Of a stretch of DNA of 41,601 nucleotides, positions 7,209-15,933 are shown one piece after another. Origin of the DNA: Moduliflexus sp964602655 (lineage in GTDB: Bacteria > Moduliflexota > Moduliflexia > Moduliflexales > Moduliflexaceae); the NCBI GenBank assembly GCA_964602655.1, contig CAZRSF010000058.1, positions 1-41,601 of the forward strand, given 5' to 3'. The notes under the pieces are model-generated. The model did no database searches and was not told the origin of the DNA. It saw nothing but the letters and a program-made list of their open reading frames with translations. A program made the position numbers and the translations under genes. Position 1 is the stretch's first letter; every line of letters starts with the position of its first letter.

Positions 7209-9089
7209 ATGAAAAATATCAGCTTGCGTATCAAAGTGTTGCTTCTTTTAGGGGGGAGTATTTTCGGGATATTGAGCACAAGCACATTCATCAACATTCG
7301 CTACTTGCAACAACATTATCGCGAGGCGTTGGAATGGCGGTCAGAGGCATTAGCGCGCAATATTATCAATGTGCTGAAAGATCGCATGAAATATGCTGCT
7401 GTAAGCCAAAGTATGCTAAGTGTCCTGTCTATTCAGTGCGCGCAACTCTATGAAGAGAACCAATCCACAAATGTCACTGCGGTTGCTGTGATTGATTCGT
7501 CTCATGTTTTTGTCGCCCATAACGATCACGCCATGTGGAATCAACCCGTCACAAGTCTCTCTTTGCTTGCAGCCTTACAGAGTCGCATGCAGCAGACGAT
7601 TCCGGATGGCGATTCATATTATACGCTTATCCCGATCATCTTAGAAGAACAACAATATGTTGGCACAATCGTGGTCGGCGTTCGTCGGGAAGTCATTGAC
7701 CTGAAAGTGCGCAGAATATTGTTTCAATCCCTGATACTCTTGGCCGTTTACATCAGTATCGCTTGTGCCTTGACATTGGCGCTGATTAACGCCGTCGTTG
7801 CCAAGCCGCTCCGCCGGTTGATTGATATCGGCACGCGTGTCGCGCAAGGCGAATTTGTGGAAATTCCAGTCACGCACCAATCGCACGATGAGATTGGAAC
7901 ATTAACATTCGTATTTCAGGAGATGTTGCAATATTTGCAGGAGATGGCGCAGATTGCCAGAAAAATGGCGACCGGCGATCTCGATCAGGCGATTACGCCG
8001 CATTCGCAGCAGGATCAACTTGGGCAAGCGTTTTGTCATCTGCGCGAGGCCATGCAAGAGATGAGCGAATTCGCGCAAAAAATATCCGTCGGGAATCTGA
8101 CCATGACGATTCAGGAACGGTCTGAGCATGATACGTTAGTGCAAGCGTTGAATCGAATGGTCACTACGTTGCAAACAGTCGTGATGCAGATCAAAGAGGC
8201 GGCGCAGGCCATCATGATGGCAGGGCAGGATATGCGCGCAAATGCCGCTTCTCTCGCCGAAGGCGTAACGCAGCAAGCAGCGGCAGCCGAAGAAGCCTCT
8301 GCTTCGACCGAAGAAATCTCAGCGATCTTGAAACAGAGCGCGGAGAATGCCGATCAAACCGAGCGAGTCGCGTTACAATCATCGGAAAGCGCCGACGAGG
8401 GAGGGAAAGTCGTGGCCGAAACGGTTGTGGCGATGAAGCAGATTGCCCAAAAAATTCGAGTGATTCAAGATATCGCCGCTCAAACCCGCTTGTTATCGTT
8501 GAATGCGACGATTGAAGCGGCGCGCGCTCAGGAATATGGCAAAGCCTTTTCTGTGGTCGCGGCGGAAGTGCGTAAATTATCCGAAACCACAAAAATCGCG
8601 GCAGAAGAGATTGATGAACTGGTCAATCATAGCCTTCATATTTCTGATGATGCGGCAGCGATGTTGAATACGTTAGTTCCCAGTATTCGTCATACTGCGA
8701 TGCTGGTGCAGGAAATCAGCGCGTCCAGTCGAGAACAAAGTTCGGGAATGGCGCAAATTAACCGGGCGATCCAGGAATTGGACAGCGTCATTCAACAGAA
8801 TGCCATGATTGCTGAACGCCTTCCATCTACTGGAGAGCGTTTAGTGTCGCAGGCAAATGCACTGTATGAATTGATGAGCTTTTTTACACTTGAAGCGCTC
8901 TCGACAGTTGAGCGGACAATACACTCGCCGTGCAACGAACCTCTCCCGCCAGACGACTTCGCCCCATCATTCCCCAAGAGCAGGCCAGAACACAGAAGAG
9001 AGAGACCGTTGTCGAAGAGAGAGGAGTTGCAGCACCCTCCCTTTCAGGGGGGAGAAGATTCGATTGATGTGGATTTTGAGCGGTATTAA
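7209..9089 (+). CDS. Methyl-accepting chemotaxis protein
   Basis: A 626-residue transmembrane chemoreceptor. TM1 is at about 7-30 and TM2 at about 171-195. Between them is a small periplasmic sensor of about 140 residues, large enough for a single Cache-like or four-helix domain. A HAMP domain follows at 196-248, then a second HAMP-like stretch to about 325, then the cytoplasmic hairpin. The tip (about 418-460) reads IAAQTRLLSLNATIEAARAQE, keeping EAARA but with Arg in place of the usual Asn in QTN and Gln in place of Gly after EAARA. No CheB/CheR pentapeptide is visible. The C-terminal tail is Pro-rich, and its last 25 codons run through repeat-like DNA (9028-9060). AGAGGA precedes the ATG. 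Together with the DctP-type protein downstream it may sense a small acid, which is inference. Confidence 0.93.
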   Translation: MKNISLRIKVLLLLGGSIFGILSTSTFINIRYLQQHYREALEWRSEALARNIINVLKDRMKYAAVSQSMLSVLSIQCAQLYEENQSTNVTAVAVIDSSHVFVAHNDHAMWNQPVTSLSLLAALQSRMQQTIPDGDSYYTLIPIILEEQQYVGTIVVGVRREVIDLKVRRILFQSLILLAVYISIACALTLALINAVVAKPLRRLIDIGTRVAQGEFVEIPVTHQSHDEIGTLTFVFQEMLQYLQEMAQIARKMATGDLDQAITPHSQQDQLGQAFCHLREAMQEMSEFAQKISVGNLTMTIQERSEHDTLVQALNRMVTTLQTVVMQIKEAAQAIMMAGQDMRANAASLAEGVTQQAAAAEEASASTEEISAILKQSAENADQTERVALQSSESADEGGKVVAETVVAMKQIAQKIRVIQDIAAQTRLLSLNATIEAARAQEYGKAFSVVAAEVRKLSETTKIAAEEIDELVNHSLHISDDAAAMLNTLVPSIRHTAMLVQEISASSREQSSGMAQINRAIQELDSVIQQNAMIAERLPSTGERLVSQANALYELMSFFTLEALSTVERTIHSPCNEPLPPDDFAPSFPKSRPEHRRERPLSKREELQHPPFQGGEDSIDVDFERY

Positions 9090-9106
9090 CCAATATGACG
9101 CATCTT

Positions 9107-9116
9107 AGGAGGTGAT
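9107..9116 (+). promoter_or_regulatory. Full-length Shine-Dalgarno sequence
   Basis: AGGAGGTGAT is a complete match to the 16S rRNA 3' end, the strongest such site I noticed in the window. It precedes only the 16-codon frame at 9121. Confidence 0.6.
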
Positions 9117-9120
9117 GCCT

Positions 9121-9171
9121 ATGAATGAAATTGGAAAGAATTTTTGTGATGTTGGCAATAAGGATGGTTGA
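9121..9171 (+). CDS. Possible 16-residue leader peptide or gene remnant
   Basis: ATG at 9121 opens a 16-codon frame (MNEIGKNFCDVGNKDG, TGA at 9169-9171), correctly spaced from the perfect ribosome binding site at 9107-9116. It sits in the 135-base gap between the chemoreceptor and the TRAP binding-protein gene. It could be a translated leader, or the surviving 5' end of a deleted gene. No pairing structure linking it to the next ribosome binding site is obvious. Confidence 0.3.
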   Translation: MNEIGKNFCDVGNKDG

Positions 9172-9224
9172 GAGTTACGCAAAGATTGATGCCGAATAAC
9201 CAATCACTCAAAGGAGAACATGCG

Positions 9225-10214
9225 ATGCAATTTTTCAAAAGAGCAATAAGCATCCTGTCCGTAGGATTTGCAGGGCTTTTGGCTGCACAGATTCTCTCTG
9301 CTGAGCCCCTTGTCTTAAAATATGGGGAACAGAATACGGAAGAAAATATGATGACGAAAACGGCACAGGAGTTTGCGAGGATTGTCAAAGAAAAGAGCCA
9401 GGGGCAAATCATTGTTGAAGTCTTTCCCGGTTCGCAATTAGGCGGTGAAATGGGACATATTGACGCGATGAAGATGGGGACGTTGGATATGTATCGCCCG
9501 AATAGCCTGACGCTTGGCGATTTGGGCGCCAAAAAAATGAGTCTTCTGGCGCTTCCGTATCTGTTTCGCAGCCGCGATCACTTTTGGAATGTGTTGACCA
9601 GTCCAATCGGCGACGAACTGCTAAAAGATGTCGTTGAGTCAGGCACCAAAATGGTGGCATTGGGGTATGTCGAGGAAGGTCAGCGGAATTTCTTTTTCCG
9701 TGAAAAACCCATTACGAAAGTCGAAGAAATGAAGGGGTTGAAGGTGCGCGTTCCACAGTCAAAAGTGTTGGTAGATACGATTACGGCATTCGGCGCAACT
9801 GCGATGCCGATTCCGTATCAAGAATTATATCAAGCGCTGAAAATGGGGGTCATTGACGGCGCTGAAAATCCTCCAAGCGCGTACTTCAGCAATAAATTTT
9901 ATGAAGTGGCAAAATACTACACCCTGGACGGCCATGCTTATAGCCCCAGCCTGATCGTCATCTCCGAACTTACGTGGAACAAGCTCAGTGCCGCTGATCG
10001 GCAGATGCTCCTGGATGCTGCGAAAGAAGTGCAGGCATTCAATCGCACCCTGGCCGAGCAGCAAGATGAGGAGGCATTTGCCGCATTAAAAGCGAATGGC
10101 GTCGTCATTACGGATGTGCCTGACAAAACGTCGTGGCAGCAAGCCGTACAATCCGTTTATACAGAACAGAGCGCCTATCAAAATATCCTGGAACAAATCG
10201 CCAACACACAATGA
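9225..10214 (+). CDS. TRAP transporter substrate-binding protein (DctP family)
   Basis: A 329-residue periplasmic protein. The signal peptide (residues 1-27) ends near LSA-EP. Family landmarks follow in order: KYGEQNTEENMMTKTAQEFA, a LGGEMGHIDAMKMGTLDM segment, GQRNFFF, and GLKVRVPQS, which holds the Arg that in this family usually salt-bridges the ligand carboxylate. The segment YQALKMGVIDGAENPPS follows. I take the ATG at 9225 because AAGGAG lies 8 bases upstream and the signal peptide starts there. TRAP systems import organic and sugar acids with DctQ and DctM membrane subunits, and neither is encoded in this window. It lies between a chemoreceptor and a glucuronoxylan locus, so uronate binding is attractive but unproven. 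Confidence 0.92.
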   Translation: MQFFKRAISILSVGFAGLLAAQILSAEPLVLKYGEQNTEENMMTKTAQEFARIVKEKSQGQIIVEVFPGSQLGGEMGHIDAMKMGTLDMYRPNSLTLGDLGAKKMSLLALPYLFRSRDHFWNVLTSPIGDELLKDVVESGTKMVALGYVEEGQRNFFFREKPITKVEEMKGLKVRVPQSKVLVDTITAFGATAMPIPYQELYQALKMGVIDGAENPPSAYFSNKFYEVAKYYTLDGHAYSPSLIVISELTWNKLSAADRQMLLDAAKEVQAFNRTLAEQQDEEAFAALKANGVVITDVPDKTSWQQAVQSVYTEQSAYQNILEQIANTQ

Positions 10215-10224
10215 TTGGTTATAT

Positions 10225-10249
10225 AGGGGGAGGCATGCGCCTGCCCCCT
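10225..10249 (+). terminator. Probable terminator after the DctP-type gene
   Basis: AGGGGGAGGC and GCCTGCCCCCT pair with one bulged base around ATGC, 11 bases after the stop codon. An A-rich rather than T-rich stretch follows, so termination is only likely. Confidence 0.5.
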
Positions 10250-10315
10250 GAAAAATATGCTGTCATATTCCCTCTCCGTATTTTCGAAACACGTTACTCT
10301 AAGAAGGAACTACTC

Positions 10316-11866
10316 ATGAACACGTTCTCTAATCCCATTTTGCCAGGATTTTATCCTGACCCGTCCATTTGCCGGGTTGAAAATGACTATTATCTTGTGA
10401 CATCAACATTTGAATATTTTCCCGGCATCCCGATTTTTCACAGCAAAGATTTGGTCTATTGGCGGCAAATCGGGCATGTGCTGGATCGCGCGTCGCAGTT
10501 AAATTTGGACGGGGCGCGGTGTTCCGGAGGCATTTACGCGCCGACGCTGCGCTATCATGACGGCGTCTTTTACATGGTGACGACGCTTGTGGATACGGGC
10601 GGGCATTTTTTCGTGACCGCGACCGATCCTGCTGGCCCCTGGTCTGATCCATTCTGGCTACCGGATGCCCCAGAAATTGACCCATCGCTCTTTTTCGATG
10701 ATGATGGCCGCGCCTGGTATGTCGGCAACCGCGTTCCGTTAAATGGGGCGCAGTTCGAAGGGCATCATGAAATCTGGCTGCAAGAGCTTGATCTTGCGAG
10801 CAAGCGGCTGGCTGGCGAACGTTACGGCCTGTGGGATGGCGCAGTGAAGGGCGCTGTCTGGGCGGAAGCGCCGCATCTGTATAAAATCAATGGCCTGTAT
10901 TATCTGCTGATTTCCGAAGCCGGCACCGCGCATGAACACGCGGTGACGATTGCGCGCAGTTCCCGCGTAACTGGCCCGTATGAAGGCTGCAAGCGAAATC
11001 CAATTTTAACACACCGGCATTTAGGCGTGAATTATCCGATTGTCAATGTCGGTCATGCCGATCTCGTGCAAACGCAAAACGGCGAATGGTGGATGGTGAT
11101 GCTGGCCTCGCGTCCGTATGGCGGCTATTATCGCAATTTAGGCCGCGAAACCTTTTTAGCGCCAGTGCAGTGGGAAGATGGCTGGCCGGTTGTCAGCGCG
11201 GGAACGGGGCGCGTGGAATTCAGTTATCCTGCCCCGAATCTGCCGGAACAGCGCTGGCCGACGCCGCCCGCCTGCGATCAATTCGAATCCCCTGACCTTG
11301 CGCTCTGTTGGAATTTCCTGCGCACGCCGCGCGAAGCGTTTTGGAATCTGGCGGAACGCCCTGGCTTTTTGCGCCTGCGCCTACGTCCACAGATGCTTTC
11401 CAAATGGGAGAACCCCAGCTTTGTCGGACGCCGCCAGCAGCATCTTTCCTGCACTATCAGAACGGCGATGGAATTCGTGCCGCAATTCGCGCATGAGGAA
11501 GCCGGACTTGTTCTGCTGCAAAACAGCGATTTTCATTTCCGCTGCGTGCTGACGTTACACGGCAAAACGCCTGTTATTCGACTGATGAAGCGAGAAAATG
11601 GAGCGGAAGAAACGCTTGCGGAACAATCCGTTTCCGCGAATCGGCTCTATCTGAAAGTTGAGGTGATAGAACAGGCATATAGTTTCTTTTTCGCGGAGAA
11701 TTCCGAAGCCTGGCAATCGCTCTTCGAACATGCCGATGGGCGCATCCTCAGTTCCGATGTCGCTGGCGGATTTGTCGGGGCATATATCGGTATGTATGCC
11801 AGCAGTAACGGTCAAGCCAGCACAAATGCTGCGGATTTCGATTGGTTCGAATATGTGGGAAAATAA
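10316..11866 (+). CDS. Glycoside hydrolase family 43 (beta-xylosidase / alpha-L-arabinofuranosidase)
   Basis: 516 residues, no signal peptide, so probably cytoplasmic. The five-bladed GH43 domain opens at FSNPILPGFYPDPS, where D15 is the expected general base. D122 (PEIDPSLFF) is the pKa modulator and E184 (VWAEAPHLYK) the general acid. A C-terminal beta-sandwich of about 190 residues is typical of xylosidases of the XynB type. The start at 10316 is chosen because AAGGA lies just upstream and the homologous region begins at once; upstream in-frame codons run through a terminator. In family members the enzyme removes xylose or arabinose from the ends of xylo-oligosaccharides. Its position before an aldouronate-type importer and a GH67 enzyme supports a xylan-fragment role. 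Confidence 0.92.
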   Translation: MNTFSNPILPGFYPDPSICRVENDYYLVTSTFEYFPGIPIFHSKDLVYWRQIGHVLDRASQLNLDGARCSGGIYAPTLRYHDGVFYMVTTLVDTGGHFFVTATDPAGPWSDPFWLPDAPEIDPSLFFDDDGRAWYVGNRVPLNGAQFEGHHEIWLQELDLASKRLAGERYGLWDGAVKGAVWAEAPHLYKINGLYYLLISEAGTAHEHAVTIARSSRVTGPYEGCKRNPILTHRHLGVNYPIVNVGHADLVQTQNGEWWMVMLASRPYGGYYRNLGRETFLAPVQWEDGWPVVSAGTGRVEFSYPAPNLPEQRWPTPPACDQFESPDLALCWNFLRTPREAFWNLAERPGFLRLRLRPQMLSKWENPSFVGRRQQHLSCTIRTAMEFVPQFAHEEAGLVLLQNSDFHFRCVLTLHGKTPVIRLMKRENGAEETLAEQSVSANRLYLKVEVIEQAYSFFFAENSEAWQSLFEHADGRILSSDVAGGFVGAYIGMYASSNGQASTNAADFDWFEYVGK

Positions 11867-11940
11867 AGAGGTCCGGCATCATTCAAACAGAGATACGGAA
11901 TGGTTCCCGGAGCGACATCGCCGACAAATCAAGAGATTTT

Positions 11941-11953
11941 TTTTACTGTATAA
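11941..11953 (+). promoter_or_regulatory. Putative operator shared with the LacI-type gene
   Basis: TTTTACTGTATAA is one mismatch from the perfect odd palindrome TTTTAC-n-GTAAAA found upstream of the LacI-family gene at 25632-25644. The flanking T and A runs are also alike in both places. Confidence 0.4.
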
Positions 11954-11969
11954 AAAAATAAAAAATTAC

Positions 11970-12000
11970 TTGACATAATACTTTAAAATATCTTTTAAAG
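11970..12000 (+). promoter_or_regulatory. Promoter with overlapping palindromic operator
   Basis: TTGACA at 11970-11975 is a consensus -35 box. An inverted repeat CTTTAAAA-TATC-TTTTAAAG (11981-12000) lies where the -10 box would fall (candidate TTTTAA at 11993 with 17 bases spacing), so a bound protein would block the polymerase. It is 76 bases upstream of the binding-protein start. Confidence 0.5.
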
Positions 12001-12075
12001 TAAAAATCGCATAAGGCGATGTATAGTTCACAAAAACATCAACAGAATTTTTTCATCACGCAGGAGGATAAACGT

Positions 12076-13695
12076 ATGCAACGAAGTTATCGCAAATTTT
12101 GGGCTGTGTGCATCGCATGTTTGACAATATTCAGTTTGGCATCAGCATGTTATGCAGCAGATGAGCCGACCAAACTCACCGTGTTTTTAGGAAAACCTTC
12201 CCAGCAGCCAACCCCTGACAATAAGATATTCAAAATGATTGAAAAAGAATTTGGAGTAACCTTCGAATTCGACATTCTGGCGGGCGATTTAGACCAGAAA
12301 CTTGGCATCCTGATCGCCGGCGGCGATTATCCTGACATGATGACTGGCGATACGAAATTAATTGATGCTGGCGCATTTATCCCGTTGGAAGACCTGATCG
12401 AAGAACATGCGCCCAACCTGAAAAAACACTATGAAAAAGCCTGGTATTTGATGAAATATACTGATGGCCATGTCTATGTGCTGCCGAATTACGGCGTGTT
12501 TCATGGGGATTATCGGTATAATGAATCCTATGGCCCGGCGTTTTGGATTCAAAAAGCGGTTTTAAAGGAATTTGGCTATCCGCAAGTCAAAACGTTGGAT
12601 CAATACTTTGATCTGATTAAACAATACAAAGAAAAATATCCGACGATTGACGGTCAGGAAACTATCGGTTTCGAAATTCTGAGCGAAGGGTGGCGAAATT
12701 TCTGCTTAAAAAATGCGCCGCAGCATTTGGTGGGCAATCCGAACGAAGGCGGCGTCATTGTGAAAGACGGCGTTGCAAAAATCTTCGCAGGCACCGATAT
12801 TGACAAACAATACTTTAAAAAGCTGAACGAGATAAATCAGCTTGGCCTGGTTGATCGGGAAACCTTTGTGTTGAGCTATGATCAATACATCGCGAAAATA
12901 ACAAGCGGGCGCGTGTTAGGCATGTTCGATCAGCGTTGGAATTTTCAGCGAGCGGAGGAATCCCTGAAAACGCAAGAAAAGATTTTGAGCACGTATGTTC
13001 CCTGCCCAGTGGTTTATGAGGAAGGGATCAAAGATTACTATTTGGATCGTCCGCCGGTCAATGTGAATCGCGGTTTCGGCATCAGCGTCAACGCGAAAGA
13101 CCCGGTGCGGATTATCAAATTGCTGGATGCGCTCTACGATGAAAAATGGCAAAAGCTTCTCTACTGGGGCGCCGAAGGCGACGATTACCTCGTTAATGAA
13201 CAAGGCCGTTTCTACAGAACGCCGGAACAGCGCGTGCAATATGATGATCCGGCATGGAAGCAAGCGAACACGGGGCTGGATTTCGCTGCGTACAGCCCGA
13301 AAATGGAAGGAACATTCAGCGATGGCAACGCCACCTCGCCAGGGATGCAGCCAGAAGAATATTATGAATCGCTGAAGCCGGAAGATAAAGAACTGCTGAA
13401 TGCCTACAGCTATAAAACGTATGGCGAATTTTTCAGCACGCCGCCGGAAAATCCTGTGCATTATCCGGCCTGGAGCATTCCGATTGAAGACGGATCGCCC
13501 GCAAAAATCGCGTCAACAAAACTCGACGATTTAGCGAATAAATACCTGCCAAAGTCTATCTTAGCCCAGCCTGAAGAATTTGACGCCATTTGGGCGGAAT
13601 ATGTCGCCGAAATCGCCAAAGTCGATGTCAAAGCCTATGAAGATGTTGTGAATGCGGGCATTCAAGAACGCATGAAGAATGCGCAGGCGCAATAA
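12076..13695 (+). CDS. ABC transporter binding protein, LplA type (probable aldouronate/oligosaccharide binding)
   Basis: A 539-residue extracellular solute-binding protein of the large LplA/YtcQ group. After an N-terminal signal (residues 8-27, ending CYA-AD; SLASAC is only a weak lipobox) come LTVFLGKPSQQPTPDNKIFKM, a GGDYPDMMTGD segment and conserved aromatic residues, as in aldotetraouronate-binding proteins of xylan degraders. I use the ATG at 12076, which follows CAGGAGG at good spacing; in-frame codons before it lack a site. The two permeases follow at 13876 and 14967, with GH67 after them. A 16-base-pair hairpin right after this gene may protect its mRNA and keep it in excess over the permeases, as is common for binding proteins. 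Confidence 0.9.
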   Translation: MQRSYRKFWAVCIACLTIFSLASACYAADEPTKLTVFLGKPSQQPTPDNKIFKMIEKEFGVTFEFDILAGDLDQKLGILIAGGDYPDMMTGDTKLIDAGAFIPLEDLIEEHAPNLKKHYEKAWYLMKYTDGHVYVLPNYGVFHGDYRYNESYGPAFWIQKAVLKEFGYPQVKTLDQYFDLIKQYKEKYPTIDGQETIGFEILSEGWRNFCLKNAPQHLVGNPNEGGVIVKDGVAKIFAGTDIDKQYFKKLNEINQLGLVDRETFVLSYDQYIAKITSGRVLGMFDQRWNFQRAEESLKTQEKILSTYVPCPVVYEEGIKDYYLDRPPVNVNRGFGISVNAKDPVRIIKLLDALYDEKWQKLLYWGAEGDDYLVNEQGRFYRTPEQRVQYDDPAWKQANTGLDFAAYSPKMEGTFSDGNATSPGMQPEEYYESLKPEDKELLNAYSYKTYGEFFSTPPENPVHYPAWSIPIEDGSPAKIASTKLDDLANKYLPKSILAQPEEFDAIWAEYVAEIAKVDVKAYEDVVNAGIQERMKNAQAQ

Positions 13696-13723
13696 CTCTC
13701 TTTCGTGTGTTGATTCGCGAGAC

Positions 13724-13758
13724 GAGAACTCCGAAGTTTCCAAAACTTCGGAGTTCTC
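13724..13758 (+). terminator. Strong hairpin between binding-protein and permease genes
   Basis: GAGAACTCCGAAGTTT and its exact reverse complement flank the 3-base loop CCA (16 perfect pairs). It has no U-tract. It could act as a partial terminator or as an mRNA-stabilising barrier within the operon. The same TTTCCAAAA centre occurs in the hairpin at 30474. Confidence 0.6.
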
Positions 13759-13875
13759 AGAGAATGAGCGCTGATCGCGACGGGACGGAGTTCTCCCTGT
13801 CAACAGACTTTTTTAAGTATCCATCAACGTCCATCATATTGTAAACATCATTTTTTTTATACGAGCGAATGCACC

Positions 13876-14823
13876 ATGCAAAAAAATACCGTGCAACTCA
13901 CGCCGCAACGCCAAAAAATCACCTGGAAAACGATTAAAAATCAGCAGCAGCTTTTGTGGATGTCCGTGCCGTTGTTTTTCTATATCCTCCTCTTTCACTA
14001 TGTCCCGCTCTGGGGCTGGCTGATGGCGTTCCAGAATTATAAACCGGCCAAAAAATTTATGAATCAAACCTGGGTCGGGTTCAAGCATTTTAAATTTTTG
14101 TTTACGGAAGACGCCTTTTTAAATGCCTTGCGCAACACCATCGGCATGAGCCTGATCAATCTGGTATTAGGATTTGTCACGGCCATTACGTTAGCCATCC
14201 TGCTGAATGAAGTCCGTCATGCGTTTTTCAAACGCTCGATTCAGACGATTTCATATTTACCGCACTTTCTCTCCTGGGTGATTACCGCCGCATTAGTGCA
14301 AACCGCGTTGTCTGTTGACGGCGGAGTGGTGAATATTGTCCTGATGAAACTTCGCATCATTGACGCCCCGGTTTCCTGGCTCAGTTTGCCGCACTATTTC
14401 TGGGGAATTATCGGGGCGGCGAACGTCTGGAAAGAAGTCGGGTGGAATACGATTATCTACTTAGCGGCGATGGCCGCGATTGACCCGAATTTATATGAGT
14501 CGGCGGCGATTGATGGCGCAGACCGCTATCAAAAAATCTGGTATATCACGCTGCCCGGCATTAAAGCCACGATTATTGTGCTGCTGATTATGTCGATTGG
14601 GCATATCATGGATGCGGGCTTCGAAGCGCAATATTTGCTCCGAAACGGTCTGATCGCGGATTGGTCGGATACGATTGATATTTTCGTGCTGAAATATGGT
14701 ATTGCTCAATCGAACTACTCACTGGCAACCGCAGCCGGAATTTTTAAGAGCGTCGTCAATATCAGCTTGCTGTTCATGGCGAATTTTTTCGCCCGTAAAA
14801 TCGGCGAAGAGCGCTTGATGTAA
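13876..14823 (+). CDS. ABC transporter permease, LplB/YteP type
   Basis: A 315-residue inner-membrane permease with about six membrane segments, beginning with FFYILLFHYVPLWGW (about 34-48). The ATPase-coupling EAA loop reads YESAAIDGADRYQKIWYITLP (about 211-231). The sequence matches the COG4209 group found with large LplA-type binding proteins. It forms the importer's first transmembrane half. No strong Shine-Dalgarno precedes the ATG, which may follow from the hairpin-rich spacer upstream. The ATPase must come from elsewhere, as with the shared MsmX-type ATPases of such systems. Confidence 0.9.
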   Translation: MQKNTVQLTPQRQKITWKTIKNQQQLLWMSVPLFFYILLFHYVPLWGWLMAFQNYKPAKKFMNQTWVGFKHFKFLFTEDAFLNALRNTIGMSLINLVLGFVTAITLAILLNEVRHAFFKRSIQTISYLPHFLSWVITAALVQTALSVDGGVVNIVLMKLRIIDAPVSWLSLPHYFWGIIGAANVWKEVGWNTIIYLAAMAAIDPNLYESAAIDGADRYQKIWYITLPGIKATIIVLLIMSIGHIMDAGFEAQYLLRNGLIADWSDTIDIFVLKYGIAQSNYSLATAAGIFKSVVNISLLFMANFFARKIGEERLM

Positions 14824-14966
14824 GCGCTTGGACAGCATTATGTCCAGGCACGTAGTACACATTATTCATTGCCATTAAACGTGGAGAAGGTGTCTCAACG
14901 CGGAGCTTTGAAGGCAAAATCTCCGCTTTTGCGCTCCTCAGTTCGTGTCAAATTAGGAGAAATCCC
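14824..14966 (+). other. Spacer between permease genes with short inverted repeats
   Basis: TGGACA-GCATTA-TGTCCA (14829-14846) and GCGGAG/CTCCGC (14900-14926) can pair. No gene is visible, and the role, if any, is unknown. Confidence 0.4.
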
Positions 14967-15881
14967 ATGAAAATCGCAGGAAAAGACATTGATGTTGAAC
15001 AGGTTATTTTTAACGCGGCCAATACGATTTTTTTAATCCTATTGGCAATCGTCACCATTTATCCGTTCGCGAATACGATTGTCATATCGCTTAATGAGGG
15101 TCTGGACACGATTCGAGGGGGGATTTACCTCTGGCCCAGGGCGTTTACGCTGCATAATTATAGAGCTGTCCTTTCGAATACGACGATTTATCACGCCGCA
15201 TTCATTTCCGTTGCCAGAACGCTGCTCTCAACCGTACTGAATATTTTTCTGACAACCATGCTGGCCTACGTCCTCAGCCGGAAGGAATTCGTCTTGAGAA
15301 AGTCAATGACGATCCTGTTTGTGTTGACCATGTATTTTAACGCAGGCTTGATTCCGAACTACTTTCTGTATCGCAGCCTTGGCTTAATCAATAATTTTCT
15401 GGTGTATGTCGTTCCATCAATGATTTACGCGTTTAATTTGATCGTGATTCGGACGTATATCAGCACTATCCCGGAAAGCCTTGTTGAAAGCGCGAAAATT
15501 GACGGCGCGGGTGATTTCAAAATTTTTATCCGCCTGATTTTTCCTCTTTGCAAGCCAGTGTTGGCGACTGTCGCCTTATTTGTCGCGGTCGGCGCGTGGA
15601 ATTCCTGGTTCGACTCGTTTATTTACTGCACGAAACAGAGCCTCAGTACCCTGCAATATGAACTGATGAAGCTCATTGCGATTGCCAACATCAGCAACAG
15701 CAATTCCGCGCTGTTATCGGACGCGCTGACCGGCGGCGCAGCGGCAGCCAAAAATTTTGCGAACCCGGTATCCATCCGCGCCGCCGTGACCGTGATCGCC
15801 GCCGCGCCGATTATTGTGATTTATCCGTTCCTGCAAAAATATTTCATCGTCGGCTTAACCGTCGGCAGCGTGAAAGAATAG
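14967..15881 (+). CDS. ABC transporter permease, LplC/YtcP type
   Basis: A 304-residue permease of the COG0395 group, the partner of the LplB-type gene. Membrane segments start at about 18-38 (TIFLILLAIVTIYPFANTI). NAGLIPNYFLYRSLGL is the group's characteristic loop. The EAA motif is VESAKIDGAGDFKIFIRLIFP (about 174-194). A clear TTAGGAGA ribosome binding site precedes the ATG. The conserved C-terminus FLQKYFIVGLTVGSVKE matches full-length family members, so the gene is complete. The GH67 gene begins 52 bases downstream, after a hairpin. Confidence 0.92.
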   Translation: MKIAGKDIDVEQVIFNAANTIFLILLAIVTIYPFANTIVISLNEGLDTIRGGIYLWPRAFTLHNYRAVLSNTTIYHAAFISVARTLLSTVLNIFLTTMLAYVLSRKEFVLRKSMTILFVLTMYFNAGLIPNYFLYRSLGLINNFLVYVVPSMIYAFNLIVIRTYISTIPESLVESAKIDGAGDFKIFIRLIFPLCKPVLATVALFVAVGAWNSWFDSFIYCTKQSLSTLQYELMKLIAIANISNSNSALLSDALTGGAAAAKNFANPVSIRAAVTVIAAAPIIVIYPFLQKYFIVGLTVGSVKE

Positions 15882-15886
15882 AAAAC

Positions 15887-15925
15887 TTCATTCCTCACAG
15901 GTGTTTAAAACCTGTGAGGAATGAA
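15887..15925 (+). promoter_or_regulatory. Perfect hairpin enclosing the GH67 ribosome binding site
   Basis: TTCATTCCTCACAGGT and its exact complement (15910-15925) enclose a 7-base loop. The only Shine-Dalgarno-like bases for the next gene, GAGGA at 15916-15920, are in the right arm, so folding would hide them. The sequence also belongs to the CTCACAGGTTT repeat family seen at 30474. Confidence 0.5.
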
Positions 15926-15933
15926 ATGCTAAC

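Larger units (their letters stand above)
11867..12075 (+). other. AT-rich promoter region of the importer operon
   Basis: About 200 bases without a gene. The 11937-12000 part is about 90% A+T and carries the regulatory sites listed separately. Little is visible before 11936. Confidence 0.6.

Noticed and set aside
8420..8590. Chemoreceptor tip (QTR, ARAQE) as a broken receptor
   Set aside because: The substitutions are conservative in layout and I recall similar QTRxLSLNA tips in other intact receptors, so it is more likely a subfamily trait.
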